Made by a program: the position numbers and the translations under genes
Source of the DNA: Triticum aestivum
Lineage: Eukaryota; Streptophyta; Magnoliopsida; Poales; Poaceae
Assembly (NCBI RefSeq): GCF_018294505.1
Contig: NC_057811.1
Coordinates: 23,460,025-23,524,024, forward strand
Length of the DNA: 64,000 nucleotides
Reading direction: 5' to 3'
Shown here: positions 12,437 through 22,918 of the stretch, in pieces
Position numbering within the stretch: position 1 is the first letter of the stretch
Layout of the letters: each line of letters starts with the position of its first letter
The notes under the pieces: model-generated
What the model was told of the DNA's origin: nothing
Seen by the model: the letters and a program-made list of their open reading frames with translations, nothing else
Databases searched by the model: none

Positions 12437-12986
12437 CTTGTGGAGTTAGGCGCTCCGTCTTGCCTGTTGTAAGGTTGGTTTTGTACACGACGGTCCAAGG
12501 GCCACGGCGTACATGCACAGGCTCCTTTGTGGAGACGAAGATGAGACAGTGGTCGACGGTGCGGGAACCCACACTAAATCCGCTGCCGATGCAGCCACTG
12601 TCCTCCAGGCGCGCGCCGCTAAAATTGGCGGTGCCGAAGATGTCGGCGAGGGCAAATACCTTGACTTTGCTTTCGATATTTAAGTGCAGGCCGATGTACA
12701 GCGTCTCGAGGCCGTCGTCCCTTTGGGAGACGAAGACCAGGCCAGAGATGTGTCCGGCATCAATGTCCGCATCAGTAGCTATGCCCTCGTCTGCAAATTA
12801 ATTTGGGATTCTTGAGGAGGGTCTTCAGCGCGGCTGGAGGGATGTGGTGAACATTGTAGTTGTGGGACACGCCATCGGTCAGATGAACCTCGTCGGCGCT
12901 CGTTGAAGGCAGGAAGGGGCAGGAGAAGATGTCGAGTGGCACCGGCGGCCTGTAGGTAGTGGAGAATACGATTCTGCCTCGCTGCT
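12437..12986 (-). other. Propeller gene, 5' coding exon
   Basis: Acceptor 'tggatagcag' precedes AGCAGCGAGG; the donor is CACAAG followed by gtatat. The frame is clean apart from the break near 12791, where NPKLIC switches to DEGIATDADIDAG. Residues GHISGLVFVSQRDDGLETLY form the first recognisable blade. Confidence 0.8.
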
Positions 12987-13980
12987 CTGCTATCCAGTAA
13001 CAAAGGAAAGAATTAGCAACTACAAAGAACAAATGAGCCACATGATACAGCACAGGGGATACCAAGGTGTGTTTACTGTTAAGAACTTCTCTTAAGGTAA
13101 AAGCTAAAGAGTACTTCAGTCCAGACAGTCCTGTCTAGATGCCGTCTGAATTAGTTGTCTTAGATTTGTCTAGATGCAGACTATATATAGATTTGTCTAG
13201 GTTCGGGCGGCGGCGGTGGAGCAGGTACTTGGCGACGGCGGCGAAGGTACGTGATGACGGAGGCGGAGCACTTCCTGATGGGCGCCAAATCACGCAGCTT
13301 GGCGGCGCCGGCCCCTAGCGACGCACGGGCGACGGCGGAGGAAGAAGACGGGGGTGGAGGGACTTGTTTGCGACGGTTTGGAAACTATGAGTTTTTTTTT
13401 TTGCAAAATCACCAATGAACTACGGGCACGACATGTTTTTCAGGACGGAGGGAGTAGTTTACAAGGGAGTATGTGATAGTGCGATTGTTGCTTTAACAAG
13501 AGTCCACCTTTCCCCAACGGGTCATCCACAAAGCCACGGGTCCAAGCCTAGATAGGAGAGGGTCCTATGGCAAATTGATGAACGGAAATGCCTAATGGAG
13601 CTCCAGCTTCATGGAGCCTCTTATTTGAAAACTTTAAACTTTAAAGTTTTAAGTTTTCAAAAATTCTGAAAAAAATACATATCCGTATGAATGTATACTA
13701 CTTGTTTGTCAAAGTTTTATGACGAAATACCTTTTTATGCGAGCAACACAAAAATGACGAAATCACGTATTTCTAGCACATGTACTATTCACTATAAAAG
13801 TAAATATTTTTTTGTACAGGGCACATACAAATGTATTTTGTGATGAAAATTTTACAAAGATCTAATATACATCTAGAAGTACGTACTTGTGTATTTTTCC
13901 AGATTTTTTTAAAACTTAAAAAGTTGGTTCTTGAATGTTTGAGAACAAATGAGTCAGATGATACTAAGGTGTGTTTACTG
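12987..13980. other. Upstream of propeller gene: Stowaway remnant and GC-rich patch
   Basis: 13140-13198 resembles the left half of a Stowaway ('gaattagttgtcttagattt'), and 13443-13456 (ggacggagggagta) its right end; a GC-rich ~230-bp patch lies between. Sequence 13028-13083 ('acaaatgagccacatgatac ... ccaaggtgtgtttactgtta') is repeated in degraded form at 13946-13982. 13625-13665 contains the hairpin 'gaaaactttaaactttaaag'. Confidence 0.4.
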
Positions 13981-14346
13981 TTAGTACTATGTCTACTAGT
14001 GAGTTCTACCTGCTTTGCATATAACTTGTGATATAGTATCATTATAACACAATGTCGCTTCAGAACTCACATTTACATATTACATGCTCGAGATAAGTAT
14101 TGTGTTATAAAGAGTATGATGAAGGTTAAAGATACAAATTTCTTACTAATGATAGTTAAACTAACCGGAAAAAAATACATTGCTGCAGTGCTCCAAGACA
14201 TGTATCAATTCTTGACCATCGGATTGAGTTCAACCAACACCCTATATTCAAAGTTATTCGTACACTACATAATTGTATAGATGTGTCAATTCAATTGTTG
14301 CTCAAGCCAATCACTCTCTCCCATGTAATCCACATCGCCACGAGTC

Positions 14347-14990
14347 CTTTTTTTAGAAAGAGTGAATTTTATTGACGCAAAATGAGGCATCAAGAAGATA
14401 CAAACACAATGAGTGCATACCCGGCCTCTACGTAGCTAGGATGCACACAGCCGACACCAACGCACACACACATAAACACGTCGACAAGTAGCAAAGTCAT
14501 ATAAGACCAAAGCTACGCCTAAGCGAGGAAAAAAGAAAAGCGATCAAGACAGAGATCGACAAACTACAACAATAACCTTATCCGCACCAACCACTTTTTG
14601 ACACCACACTAACGACGAGAAAAGTTCTTCAGCAGCAACGCCTTCATGAAGGAAACGACACTCAATTGTCGTCGTCACCTGATCCAACTATGAAGGGCCA
14701 AATTCTAAGCATCCACCCTAAAGAACAAGTCCGAGCATATCCGAGCAATGCCTTCAACAAGGTAACGATGCAAAAACATCATCATTGTCAGGTAAAACCA
14801 TCTCAGTTCAAACATTTGTTTTCACCACGGAGCTCCATACTTGGTACTCGAGAAGCACCACCAAATCAAAGTCAATTGTGTTATCACCATCACTTTTCCA
14901 TGATCCCAGCAGTTACATGAGCTAAAGACAACGCCATCACTGCACACCCATCCCTTTAACTAGTGGCCAACCAGCACAGATAATGTGGCG
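14347..14990 (-). mobile_element. Non-LTR retroposon 3' region, minus strand
   Basis: A poly-T start (14347-14354) is followed by 'agaaagagtgaattttattg' and then a non-coding body with LINE-like 3'-UTR character ('aagatacaaacacaatgagtg', 'cgccttcatgaaggaaacga'). The same layout recurs at 16424, 17125 and 58038. No TSD identified, and the 5' end is uncertain. Confidence 0.5.
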
Positions 14991-15239
14991 TGCATGTTCT
15001 TTTTTATTGGCACGTGCAGCCACCCAACATAATTTGTGGAGTTAATTATTTGTTCTCTAGGACAAACGAGACTCACACTGCACCCTCTTCTCGAGGCGAG
15101 TTGCTGATTTTCAGACATATATAAATTGATGAACTTCGTGTAAAAGAGTGAGGCGGTACTAATTAATTAGATAATGAACACATTTTTCAGCATAAGCATT
15201 ACTCCATTCATCAAGACTGACAGTCAGGCGATCTACTTA

Positions 15240-16220
15240 GAGCATCTACAGCCGGACGCCGCAAACCCGCTGCAAACGCTCGGGTGGATGGCCCAGTCAT
15301 TGATCGATCACGAAAATTTGATTCAGATGGGCGTCTCAAACGGGTCTTAAATGCCCGGCCTGGTCGACACCCCTCATATTCAGCCCAAATATGGTGCGGA
15401 TATGGGGCGCCTGGGCGCGTCCTTCATGTCGGACTGACGCTGGGGTCTCACACGAAAACAGTCCGAAACCCGGCGGTCTGAAGCTCATCTCCTCTGTTGA
15501 ACCGATGTTGCTACGTGGCGCCTAGCCCGACTATTTAAGCCGACCACCGGCACCGAAACCCTACCCATCCACATTTTCCTCCTCTTGTCCGCTGCCGCTG
15601 CCACTTTCCACTCCCTGTCCGCGACTACTAGCAGCCATGCCCCCACGCCGCAGGGTGGGGAGCTACCCATTTCTAATGCCGGAGCGCCAGCTGCAGCTCC
15701 TTGAGCAGATCCGAGCAAGGTGCGAAGCCCGACTCGCCGCGGGGCTACCTCTTGATGTAGTGAATCTGGAGGAGGAGTTGGGGGAGGAGGTTGAGGAGGG
15801 GGAGGATGTGGGGGACGCTGGGGACGCGGATCAGCAAGCCATCCTCGATTCTCTTTGCTCAGAGTTGGATGCGAAGGATAGATGCCGTCGTCGACAAGAG
15901 ATGAAGGCGGAGCTCGTCGTAGAGGAGGAGGAGATGCTCGTCTACATGGATGAGGTCGAGGAGGAGGAGTAGGAGCTGGAGCCCTCCTATGCGCCCGTCC
16001 ACCCGGCACCTGGCACCGATGTCGTGGACATCTTCGACGATGAAGATTAGTTAAGATAGTACGTAGTATCTAGTACGTATGATTTCTTTTGCATGTTTTG
16101 TATGGATTTAGGGTTTAAATATGAGAGACTCGGATGTAGAGTAGCGAATTCGAGGCGTGATCGATCACTGTTCACAGACATTTAAAGAATCGGATTTGCC
16201 AAGTCTGGTTGTAGATGCTC
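15240..16220. mobile_element. PIF/Harbinger-like element, TSD TTA
   Basis: Inverted ends GAGCATCTACAGCCGGAC (left) and the inverse of GAGCATCTACAACCAGAC (right) match at 16 of 18 positions and are flanked by TTA at 15237-15239 and 16221-16223, the Harbinger target. Length 981 bp. It carries a small acidic open frame and no recognisable DDE transposase, so it is non-autonomous. Confidence 0.88.
15637..16050 (+). pseudogene. Acidic protein carried by the Harbinger-like element
   Basis: The frame opens with MPPRRRVGSYPFLMPERQLQ, passes an arginine-rich helix and a Glu-rich segment (NLEEELGEEVEEGEDVGDAG), then reads a TAG at 15970-15972. The same frame continues with ELEPSYAPVHPAPGTDVVDI and ends in FDDED-TAG at 16048-16050. 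Without the internal TAG it would be 137 residues: basic N-terminus, predicted helices, acidic tail. I do not recognise a family. A TATA-like 'tatttaag' lies about 100 bp upstream of the ATG. Possibly a captured gene or element-encoded accessory protein; function unknown. Confidence 0.5.
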
Positions 16221-16225
16221 TTAGC

Positions 16226-16275
16226 GTGGCAACAACATGATGATCAATCGTGGCAACAACATGATGATCAATCTG
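16226..16275. repeat. Tandem duplication of 'gtggcaacaacatgatgatc'
   Basis: Two adjacent near-identical 24-bp copies immediately right of the Harbinger TSD. Confidence 0.85.
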
Positions 16276-16423
16276 CTCGTGGCATGATTCTGAGGGAGAT
16301 GCGCACCTCTTTCCCGTACTTTCAGTAGTTTGAGATGCGGGAAGCAAATTTAGCTGCCCATACTTGCGCTAACAAAGCACTTTTCATTAGATTCTCAGTT
16401 TTTCATGTAACTCTTGATTTTCT

Positions 16424-17090
16424 TTTTTTCGAGAAAACTTTTGATCTATTATCTTCAATCATGGTTGTACAACGAACAACAGAAATAATAAAAATTACAT
16501 CTAAATCTGTAGATCACCTATCGACGACTACAAGCACTGAAGCGAGCTGAAGGCACCCTGCTGTCATTGTCCCTCCCTCGCCGGAGCCAAGCAAATTTTT
16601 TTGTAGTAGACAGTCGGAATATAATCGTGCTAAGGCCCTATAGTACCAGCGCAGTAGAACAACAACCGTTGCCGATGAAGAGTAGCGTAGATCACAAGAA
16701 TCCAACCTGAAAACACACGAACTTAGACGAACTACTACGACCAGATCCGAGAAAATCTAGCAAGGGTAGATCTGCCGGAGACACGCCTCCACACGCCCAC
16801 CGATGATTCTAGACACATCATCAGAACGGGGGCTAGGCCGGAGGACGTTATTCCATCTTCAGGGAGCCACTATCGTCTCGTCTTCCTGAGCATGACACAA
16901 ACCCTAACAAAATGCGAAGAAACAACTGAAATAGAGCCCTCCCGCCGGCAAGGGTGGAGATCCATCGCGCCGCCCTGGCCCTAAGGCCACCGGAGATAAG
17001 GCGGACAGCCGGCGGGAGGCAGGGGAAGCCTAATTTTCTCGAGGAGGAGCCTAATTTGCACTTAACATAATACTAAGTCTCTACATCTCT
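16424..17090 (-). mobile_element. Non-coding retroposon with 16-bp TSD
   Basis: The left flank 'taactcttgattttct' (16408-16423) and right flank 'taactcctgattctct' (17091-17106) match at 14 of 16 positions. Poly-T follows the left flank, so the element lies on the minus strand. The body contains 'agatcacctatcgacgacta' and GC-rich 5' sequence but no reverse-transcriptase coding. It is probably mobilised in trans by a LINE. Confidence 0.7.
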
Positions 17091-17124
17091 TAACTCCTGA
17101 TTCTCTCATTGAGGTTGTTCAGTT

Positions 17125-18351
17125 TTGTTTTTAGAAAAGGAGGATGTACCTCCGGCCTCTGCATCTGGATGATGAATGCAGCCATATTATTAATTATTCA
17201 CAAAGACCATATAAGGTGATACATCAATAAGCCTGAAGCCACCATCTTGGCAACACCGTTGCTACTCATATCCTCTTGATGAAGGCGTGCCGAATGTCCG
17301 GGCCTAATACCAAGCAGACATCGCACCAAAGCCTAACATCAAAAGCCGGGTGTCCCATCCAAGCCACTACCTAGATTGGGTCCCACACCGGTCTGGCACA
17401 CTCCGAATGAGCACCGCACGCTGCAAGGGCCGTCACCTCCATCATCCCTCGGTCCATCCTTAGAGCAGAACTGAAGCACCGACCTTGCCAGACCTCTCTG
17501 CCATCAATGCCACCATGACGCCAGACAGCTTCCTCCTTCTGTGCGAGTCCATCTCCGCGCATCAGACGCCGAGTCGCCACCGCACCGCACCACCGAGATC
17601 CGCCACCATCGATGTGTAAGATGAAGCACCGCTCCACCAAAGACGCCGTCCTCTAGTCCCTCGAGCCCATGTGCACCTCCAAGAATGACGCCTCCAAGGG
17701 GAAACGACACCAAAGAGCCGCCGGCATCCGATCTACTGATCTAGGGTTTCCCCCGGAGGTAGCAGAGAGTGGCCTTGAACTTCTCCTCAGTGATGCCTTC
17801 AGGAAGGGAACGACGTAGACAGCGTCGCCATCGTCGGCCATTGGCAATAGCCAACAGCAGGTTTTCACCCAGATCTGATCGAAGACCTCCATCTCTCGTG
17901 CACGGGCCGCTGCCGCCAACCGCATAACGAACGCCGTAGCCGCCGACCAAGCTGCCTAAACTAGCCTCTCGCCGCAACCCCAACCGCCAGCACCAACGAC
18001 GGACGAGGCCCGCCCAGGCCCTTCGGCTCTACAGACCCGCAGATGCCAAATCTGGATCCTGTAGGGGCCAGACTCGCCGGACGTCGCCTCAAAGCCCCAT
18101 GGCCGGCCGGTAGCCACCGTAGGGCGGGGGGATGTTGATGAGCCACCGCCTCGCTGCTAAAGGTGTCGCTGCGCTGGGGAAGACCATCGCGGGCCAAAGC
18201 CCAGATCGCACCCTCTCCCAGGGCAAAACGACCCCGCCGCCGCCATCCTTGGCTGCGGCTCGGACTTGGCCGGCGCCAGCCTCCAGCGGCGGCGAGGGGT
18301 CGAAGATGTTTGTGGCCCGGCGGCGCGCTCGCGTTCGCCCTCGAGTGATGT
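17125..18351 (-). mobile_element. Non-coding retroposon with 16-bp TSD, chained to the previous one
   Basis: 'ttgaggttgttcagtt' (17109-17124) and 'ttgaggttgttctgtt' (18352-18367) flank it with one mismatch. The left side begins 'ttgtttttagaaaaggagg', the 3' tail of a common Triticeae retroposon. The body is GC-rich and translates poorly. Small open frames on both strands (for example 17653-17925) are not conserved-looking and I leave them out. Confidence 0.75.
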
Positions 18352-18433
18352 TTGAGGTTGTTCTGTTAGATATGTCCCGCCAAGATGAATAAAATGCCTT
18401 GACGGTGGTTCTAGAAAAATATTAACGGTGTAC

Positions 18434-18707
18434 TTTTTTTTGAACACAGTACAGACGCAAGCGCTCATATACACGTGCATACACTCACCCCTATTAACGC
18501 GCATACACACCCTCTACCCCTATGAGCACCTTCGAAAGACTGAACCGGCATATCATCTTGAAATTTACGAAGTCACCGTAGTCATCTCGTCGTCGACGGG
18601 AACGTCTCCTCCCACTGAAAGCACATCGCCGGAAATCCTAAAATAAATTCAGGAATAAATGCGAGCATCAGGATTTAAACCCCTGGTGGGCTGGGGGTAC
18701 TTCAGAG
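18434..18707 (-). mobile_element. tRNA-derived SINE
   Basis: Minus strand: the B-box-like GGTTTAAATCC (complement of 18670-18681) sits in the 'agcccaccaggggtttaaat' context, followed by 'ttccggcgatgtgc' and 'tgggaggagacgttcccgtc', ending in poly-A (poly-T at 18434-18441). Layout fits abundant grass SINEs; family name uncertain. The 5' end with the A box is incomplete and the TSD was not resolved. Confidence 0.7.
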
Positions 18708-18750
18708 GTCAAAACACGGCAAAAATGCAAAAAACAAAGAAAGAAGAAGC

Positions 18751-18757
18751 TATAAAT
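18751..18757 (+). promoter_or_regulatory. TATA-like box of the CNL gene
   Basis: TATAAAT in 'gctataaatcag', 235 bp upstream of the inferred ATG at 18986, with no other TATA in between. Plausible core promoter; transcription start not demonstrable. Confidence 0.4.
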
Positions 18758-18985
18758 CAGAAAAGTATGGGAATGGCCGGATGGGTCCTCTGGACTTAGA
18801 CTTACCACACGCAGACCCGTTTCCTCTCTTCGCTTCAATAATGGAGGTAGGGGAAAAGCAGAGGCACACCTCTCTCATTGCTCCGGGCAGGATGTGAAGC
18901 GCCCAATTGCTGACCGCATATAGATCTGCAGTTAGATCCGACTACCCCCTCGCATCCCGGGGGATCTGCGGGAGCAGGAGGCGCC

Positions 18986-19003
18986 ATGGCGCAGCTTGGG
19001 GGC
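18986..19003 (+). other. CNL exon 1, part a (first six codons)
   Basis: ATG GCG CAG CTT GGG GGC immediately left of the LINE target site. Joining 19003 to 19956 restores a continuous frame (MAQLGG then LIASALLK) with no extra base, which strongly supports this start. Confidence 0.8.
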
Positions 19004-19009
19004 TTGATT

Positions 19010-19952
19010 TTTTTTTAGAACGAAGACGCTAGGAGCCCACAATAGAACAGGCAGAGTTACGACAAAAACTCATTACACGGGCCTAACCAAAAGCCCACGG
19101 CATACGTGAAGTTTAGTAACTGGAAGGGTTCAAAGCCGGATTGCGAGCGTATTACAAGGCCATGGCCTAAAGATGAGCGCGCAGGCTCGCAAGACAAAAT
19201 GAAACACGCCCACCCTCAGGTGGGCTGAGTCGGCTCCCTAGCCGCCACGTAGACCTGACGGAGTCGTTCTTGAGCGTGCTTGAAGCTGTCAGAGTCCTTC
19301 TGCTTCGCCAACGGACTCCACTGCTGCAGGAGGATAGAGCATATGCATATAATATTAGCCGGGTGCGACGGAAAAGATCCTTCGATGGTAAATTTATTAT
19401 GAGTGAGCCATAAGGACCATAGCATCGCCCCAGTACTAGCCCAAAGCACCCGTTTGGGCTGACCCTGAACCGTGTCAACCAAGTCCAGAAGGTCAGAGGA
19501 GGATCGCGGGTCCCAAGTGAACCCGGCTGCCTCACGCATTGCGCTCCAAGCAAACCGTGCGAGGGGGCATCGAAAGAAAACATGGTTCGCGTCCTCTGGA
19601 TCCCCACATAACACACAGGGACCCGTGGGCGGGCCGTTCCGTTTTGCTATATTGATGGACGTAGGTAGCTGGTCTCGGAGCAGCTGCCAGAGAAAGACCT
19701 TAATCTTTAGCGGAACGCGGGCTTGCCATAGTCCCTTCACCTCTCGCTGAGCCGCCCCTTGGCACAGTTTGTGGTATAAGGACTTGACGGTGAATTTCCC
19801 AGAGGTGTTGAGGTGCCACGACACCCTGTCAGGCTCCTCAAAGAGCGTCACGGGAGAGATCAGGTCGAGCAAAGTATCCCACCTTGCTGATTCCTGTGCT
19901 GTCAAGTTGCGGCAAAACGCAATGGCCTGGGGGAGGCCAGAGCTTCGGCCAC
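19010..19952 (-). mobile_element. 5'-truncated LINE inserted in CNL exon 1
   Basis: Poly-T (3' tail) begins at 19010. The left target copy is 'gcttgatt' (19002-19009) and the right copy 'gctttgatt' (19953-19961), one base longer. Minus-strand coding sequence is the C-terminal part of LINE ORF2. Confidence 0.85.
19216..19905 (-). pseudogene. LINE ORF2 C-terminus, zinc-binding RT-associated domain (zf-RVT)
   Basis: A 229-codon open frame contains the zf-RVT signature of plant L1-type LINEs: GLWQARVPLKIKVFLWQLLR, DQLPTSINIAKRNGP, then CVLCGDPEDANHVFFRCPLA with the Cys-x2-Cys...His...Cys arrangement, and WSAMREAAGF downstream. The catalytic reverse-transcriptase and endonuclease domains lie 5' of the truncation and are absent, so it is inactive. 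The frame continues upstream of the first Met (AFCRNLTAQESARWD) to the truncation point, so the Met is not a real start. Confidence 0.9.
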
Positions 19953-19955
19953 GCT

Positions 19956-20210
19956 TTGATTGCCTCTGCCCTCCTCAAGGTGGTTGGGGATCAGATCGGA
20001 TCCGTTCTCGGCGGCCAGATCAAGCTGCATCGCAAGTTCGACAAGGACCTGCGGAGCATGAAGGAGACGCTCGAGTGCGTGGAGGCGGTACTGCTAGACG
20101 CCGAGAGGCGGGCCATCACCGACCACGAGGTCCGTCTGTGGCTCAAGCGGCTCAAGGACGCCATGTACGCCATCTCCGACCTGCTCGACGATTTCCAAGT
20201 AACACGGAAG
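19956..20210 (+). other. CNL exon 1, part b (coiled coil)
   Basis: Encodes LIASALLKVVGDQIGSVLGG through ISDLLDDFQVTRK, with heptad-like spacing and the LLDDFQ segment at the EDVID position. Donor AAG|gtagct at 20211. Confidence 0.85.
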
Positions 20211-20468
20211 GTAGCTCCAGCTCCAAACCCTCTTCTCCATTCTTGCCCTACTTGCTTGCTGTCAGGCTCAGAAAGTCAGGGTGTTCTTGCCCTACTTGCA
20301 TGCGGTCATTTTATTGATTATTCTCGAAGATCGTACAAAGTAGAAATATGCTCGACTATATGCCCTAACCGTTTTTGCCAGGCCGAAATTAGGATTCATA
20401 ATAACAAAACGTGCCTCCAGCCATACAGCCAAGTACTACTAACATATCAACCGAAATATCTCTTGCAG

Positions 20469-21634
20469 GTCTCCCGCAAGAAGAAATTGGGAGTTGTGAT
20501 TCCATTTCTCACAACTATTCCCAAGATTAAAATGGCTAATAAGATGAAGACATGAGAGAGCATGTGGCGGAGATCACAGCTCAACACAAGGCCTTCAACT
20601 TAATGGCAGGGACTGGTGCCAATGATCAAAAAGTTACTGATGGACGGGTAACAACATCATGGATCCCAGAGGCACAGATCATCGGGAGGACCGATGAGGA
20701 AGAGAAAATACTGACTTCTTTATCTAAGAGCGTTACAGAGCAGACCACCTTTCTTGCTATGCATGGTATTGGAGGCCTAGGCAAGACAACCATGGCCAAA
20801 ATGATCTACCATTATAATTCCCGGTTCCATGACTACTCAAGGGTGTGGGTTTATGTGTCTCAGACATTGGATTTGACAAACGTTGGAAATTCTATAATAT
20901 CACAACTTTCAGGGAATAACAGTCAACTCACTCACAGGGAGATGATACGCATTTCTCTTCAGAAGCTATTTGCTGAAAAGCAGAAGATTCTGATTGTTTT
21001 AGATGATCTGTGGGAGGGCAGTGATTTTCTTTTGGGTGATCTGAAGACTTTGTTAACGGCTGAGAAGGGCAGCAAGGTGGTTGTTATTGTAACCACACGT
21101 AACGAAGGCATTGCAAAGAAAATGTCAATCCGTCCACACAAATTAGCACCACTGACAAATGATATGTGTTGGGCTATAATAAAGCACAAAAGTGGCTTTG
21201 AAGATAAAGATGACAAAGGTCAGTTGGAGCAGATTGGGATGGACATTGCAATGAAATGTGGAGGTGTGGGTTTAGCAGCTCAGTCACTTGGGTACATGTT
21301 GAATTCTATGCCAACATCTCGTGAATGGGAGTCAGTGAGAGACAATGATATATGGACTCTATCTGCTTTAGAGTCAGAAGATACATCTTCAAGACACGTG
21401 ATGGCATCCTTGAGGTTAAGTTATAGTTCCATGCCTTCGTATTTGAAGCTGTGCTTTGCCTACTGTGCAATCTTTCCAAAAGGTCACAAGATTGTTAAGG
21501 ATGATCTAATTCACCAGTGGGTTTCTCTTGATTTTATTAAGCCAACAAGAACATCCTACAGTCGTCAGCTCGGCGAAAAATACATTACGGAGCTTTTGGG
21601 TCTGTCGTCGTTCCTTGAACATTCAAAGTCATGA
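20469..21634 (+). other. CNL exon 2 (NB-ARC)
   Basis: Acceptor 'ctcttgcag' at 20468; starts VSRKKKLGVVIPFL. One A appears to be missing at about 20551, where KMKT-stop overlaps the restart MREHVAEIT. Ends LGLSSFLEHSKS then TGA. The downstream 'ctggttagt' could be the original donor, which would make the TGA a nonsense mutation just before the splice site. Confidence 0.85.
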
Positions 21635-21943
21635 CTGGTTAGTTTCGACATGACTAAGTGACGTACAATTGAACAGTATAGTTGTTTTCTTTGTACTGTT
21701 GTTAGGCAACTCACATAATGCATATTTCTGTAGTACACATGCATGTTCTGTGATATTGAAATGGCAACAGATTCTTTGTACGAAAAATGGCAAGGTAATA
21801 TATCAAGGGTTTAAGTGTTTAATTCAGTTCACAACACACTCCAAAAAGTAATGCCAGTATGCCATTATAGAATATCTTTCTAACTAAAAGAAATATATGA
21901 TAATGTACGGAAGGCAATGCAAGTATCAAAAATATGATAACGG

Positions 21944-21998
21944 TGATGATACACATTTCTCTTCAGAAGCTATTTGTGGAAAAGGAGAAGATTCTGAA
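21944..21998 (+). repeat. Duplicated NB-ARC fragment in intron
   Basis: 'gatgatacacatttctcttc' and the following ~35 bp match 20941-20995 of exon 2 (the RISLQKLFAEKQKIL region) with a few substitutions, then diverge before kinase-2. Confidence 0.8.
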
Positions 21999-22666
21999 AG
22001 CTTATGCAAATCTTTTTTCCCTGTAACTCTCCCATGAAATCCATGTATTATCAATGGCCGATTTATATGCACACATCTACCATGCACCTCCATGTACGCA
22101 CCATCATACACCTTGAATCTTAACCATTAGTTAAGTATGAGTAAATTATAGTATGAATTTTGTATTATTTTCTGAGTAAATTTTAGTATGAACCCTGTAA
22201 TATTTTAATGAAGAGAGGATCCCATATGGATACATTACAATAGACCAATTATCTAAGAACGAAAGGAATACGACAAAGTGTTTTAAATTAAATCAATCTG
22301 AGCTACCTGTTAGCTTTTGAGATGGCTTTTATGGCAAAGCACATGGCTTGCCGAGATGTATGTGGAACTGGCTAAATCTATTTGTCATCGGAATACTTTG
22401 CAGAAAACAGATTAGAATAGACCTAAATTATTGGCTCTGGGTAACGATCAACATTAAACTATTGTCCCAATGAATTTTAACTTGAAACCTTTAATTTTGG
22501 TAGATTACCCTTGTCAGAGGACTTGCCGGATTTTCCCTTACTTGGCCAGGATTAAAAGCTGGGTTCATCGCCATTGATGCAGATGTGGGCTTGCAAGCAG
22601 GCTGCCACATGGCCATGCCATGCTCTTGCATCATCTTCTTCCTCAATCGTCTCACCCATGCTATCA

Positions 22667-22918
22667 GCGGACTGAGATCCGGTGCCTTGGCACACACAAG
22701 GCACACGTGAACAGTGCAATGCCTTGAGCTTTAAGCCGTTAGATCGGAAATCAAGGTTCCAGATTTCAGTGTGTTGGTCCTGTAGCGATGTACTGTAGCG
22801 GTGACTCTTGATGTTCATCGGACCGTCGCTTGTATATCCAACGGCCAGGAGATGCCCTCAAGGCATTGCACTGTTCACGTGTGCCTTGTGTGTGCCAAGG
22901 CACCGGATCTCAGTCCGC
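22667..22918. mobile_element. MITE with ~65-bp TIRs and 5-bp TSD tatca
   Basis: Left arm GCGGACTGAGATCCGGTGCC... is the inverse of the right arm, near-perfect over 22667-22729 versus 22857-22918, flanked by tatca at 22662-22666 and 22919-22923. No coding capacity. The TSD length does not cleanly fit Stowaway, Harbinger, CACTA, hAT or MULE, so superfamily is open. Confidence 0.85.

Larger units (their letters stand above)
10667..12986 (-). pseudogene. TolB/WD40-like beta-propeller protein (DPP6 N-terminal-like), frame-broken
   Basis: Minus-strand gene of two visible coding exons. Exon 12437-12986 begins after an acceptor with AEQRGRIVFSTTYRPP and ends TGKTERLTPQ at a GT donor. Exon 10667-12351 continues MYDLSPASSPSGKMVAMASF and ends MDLPLQLM-stop. 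Propeller blades are visible as repeated S-P-D/S-G-x-x-hydrophobic strands: ASSPSGKMVAMASF, AIFKDGSKLAFVD, SSSPDGNKFVFRS, VFSPDGRSIAVTA. This is the pattern of TolB-like and dipeptidyl-peptidase-IV N-terminal propellers in plants; there is no peptidase domain. The frame must shift near 12791, 12219, 11887 and 11320, the middle two in C/G runs, so it is either a pseudogene or carries sequencing errors. The short first exon with the start codon was not found. Biochemical role unknown. Confidence 0.85.
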
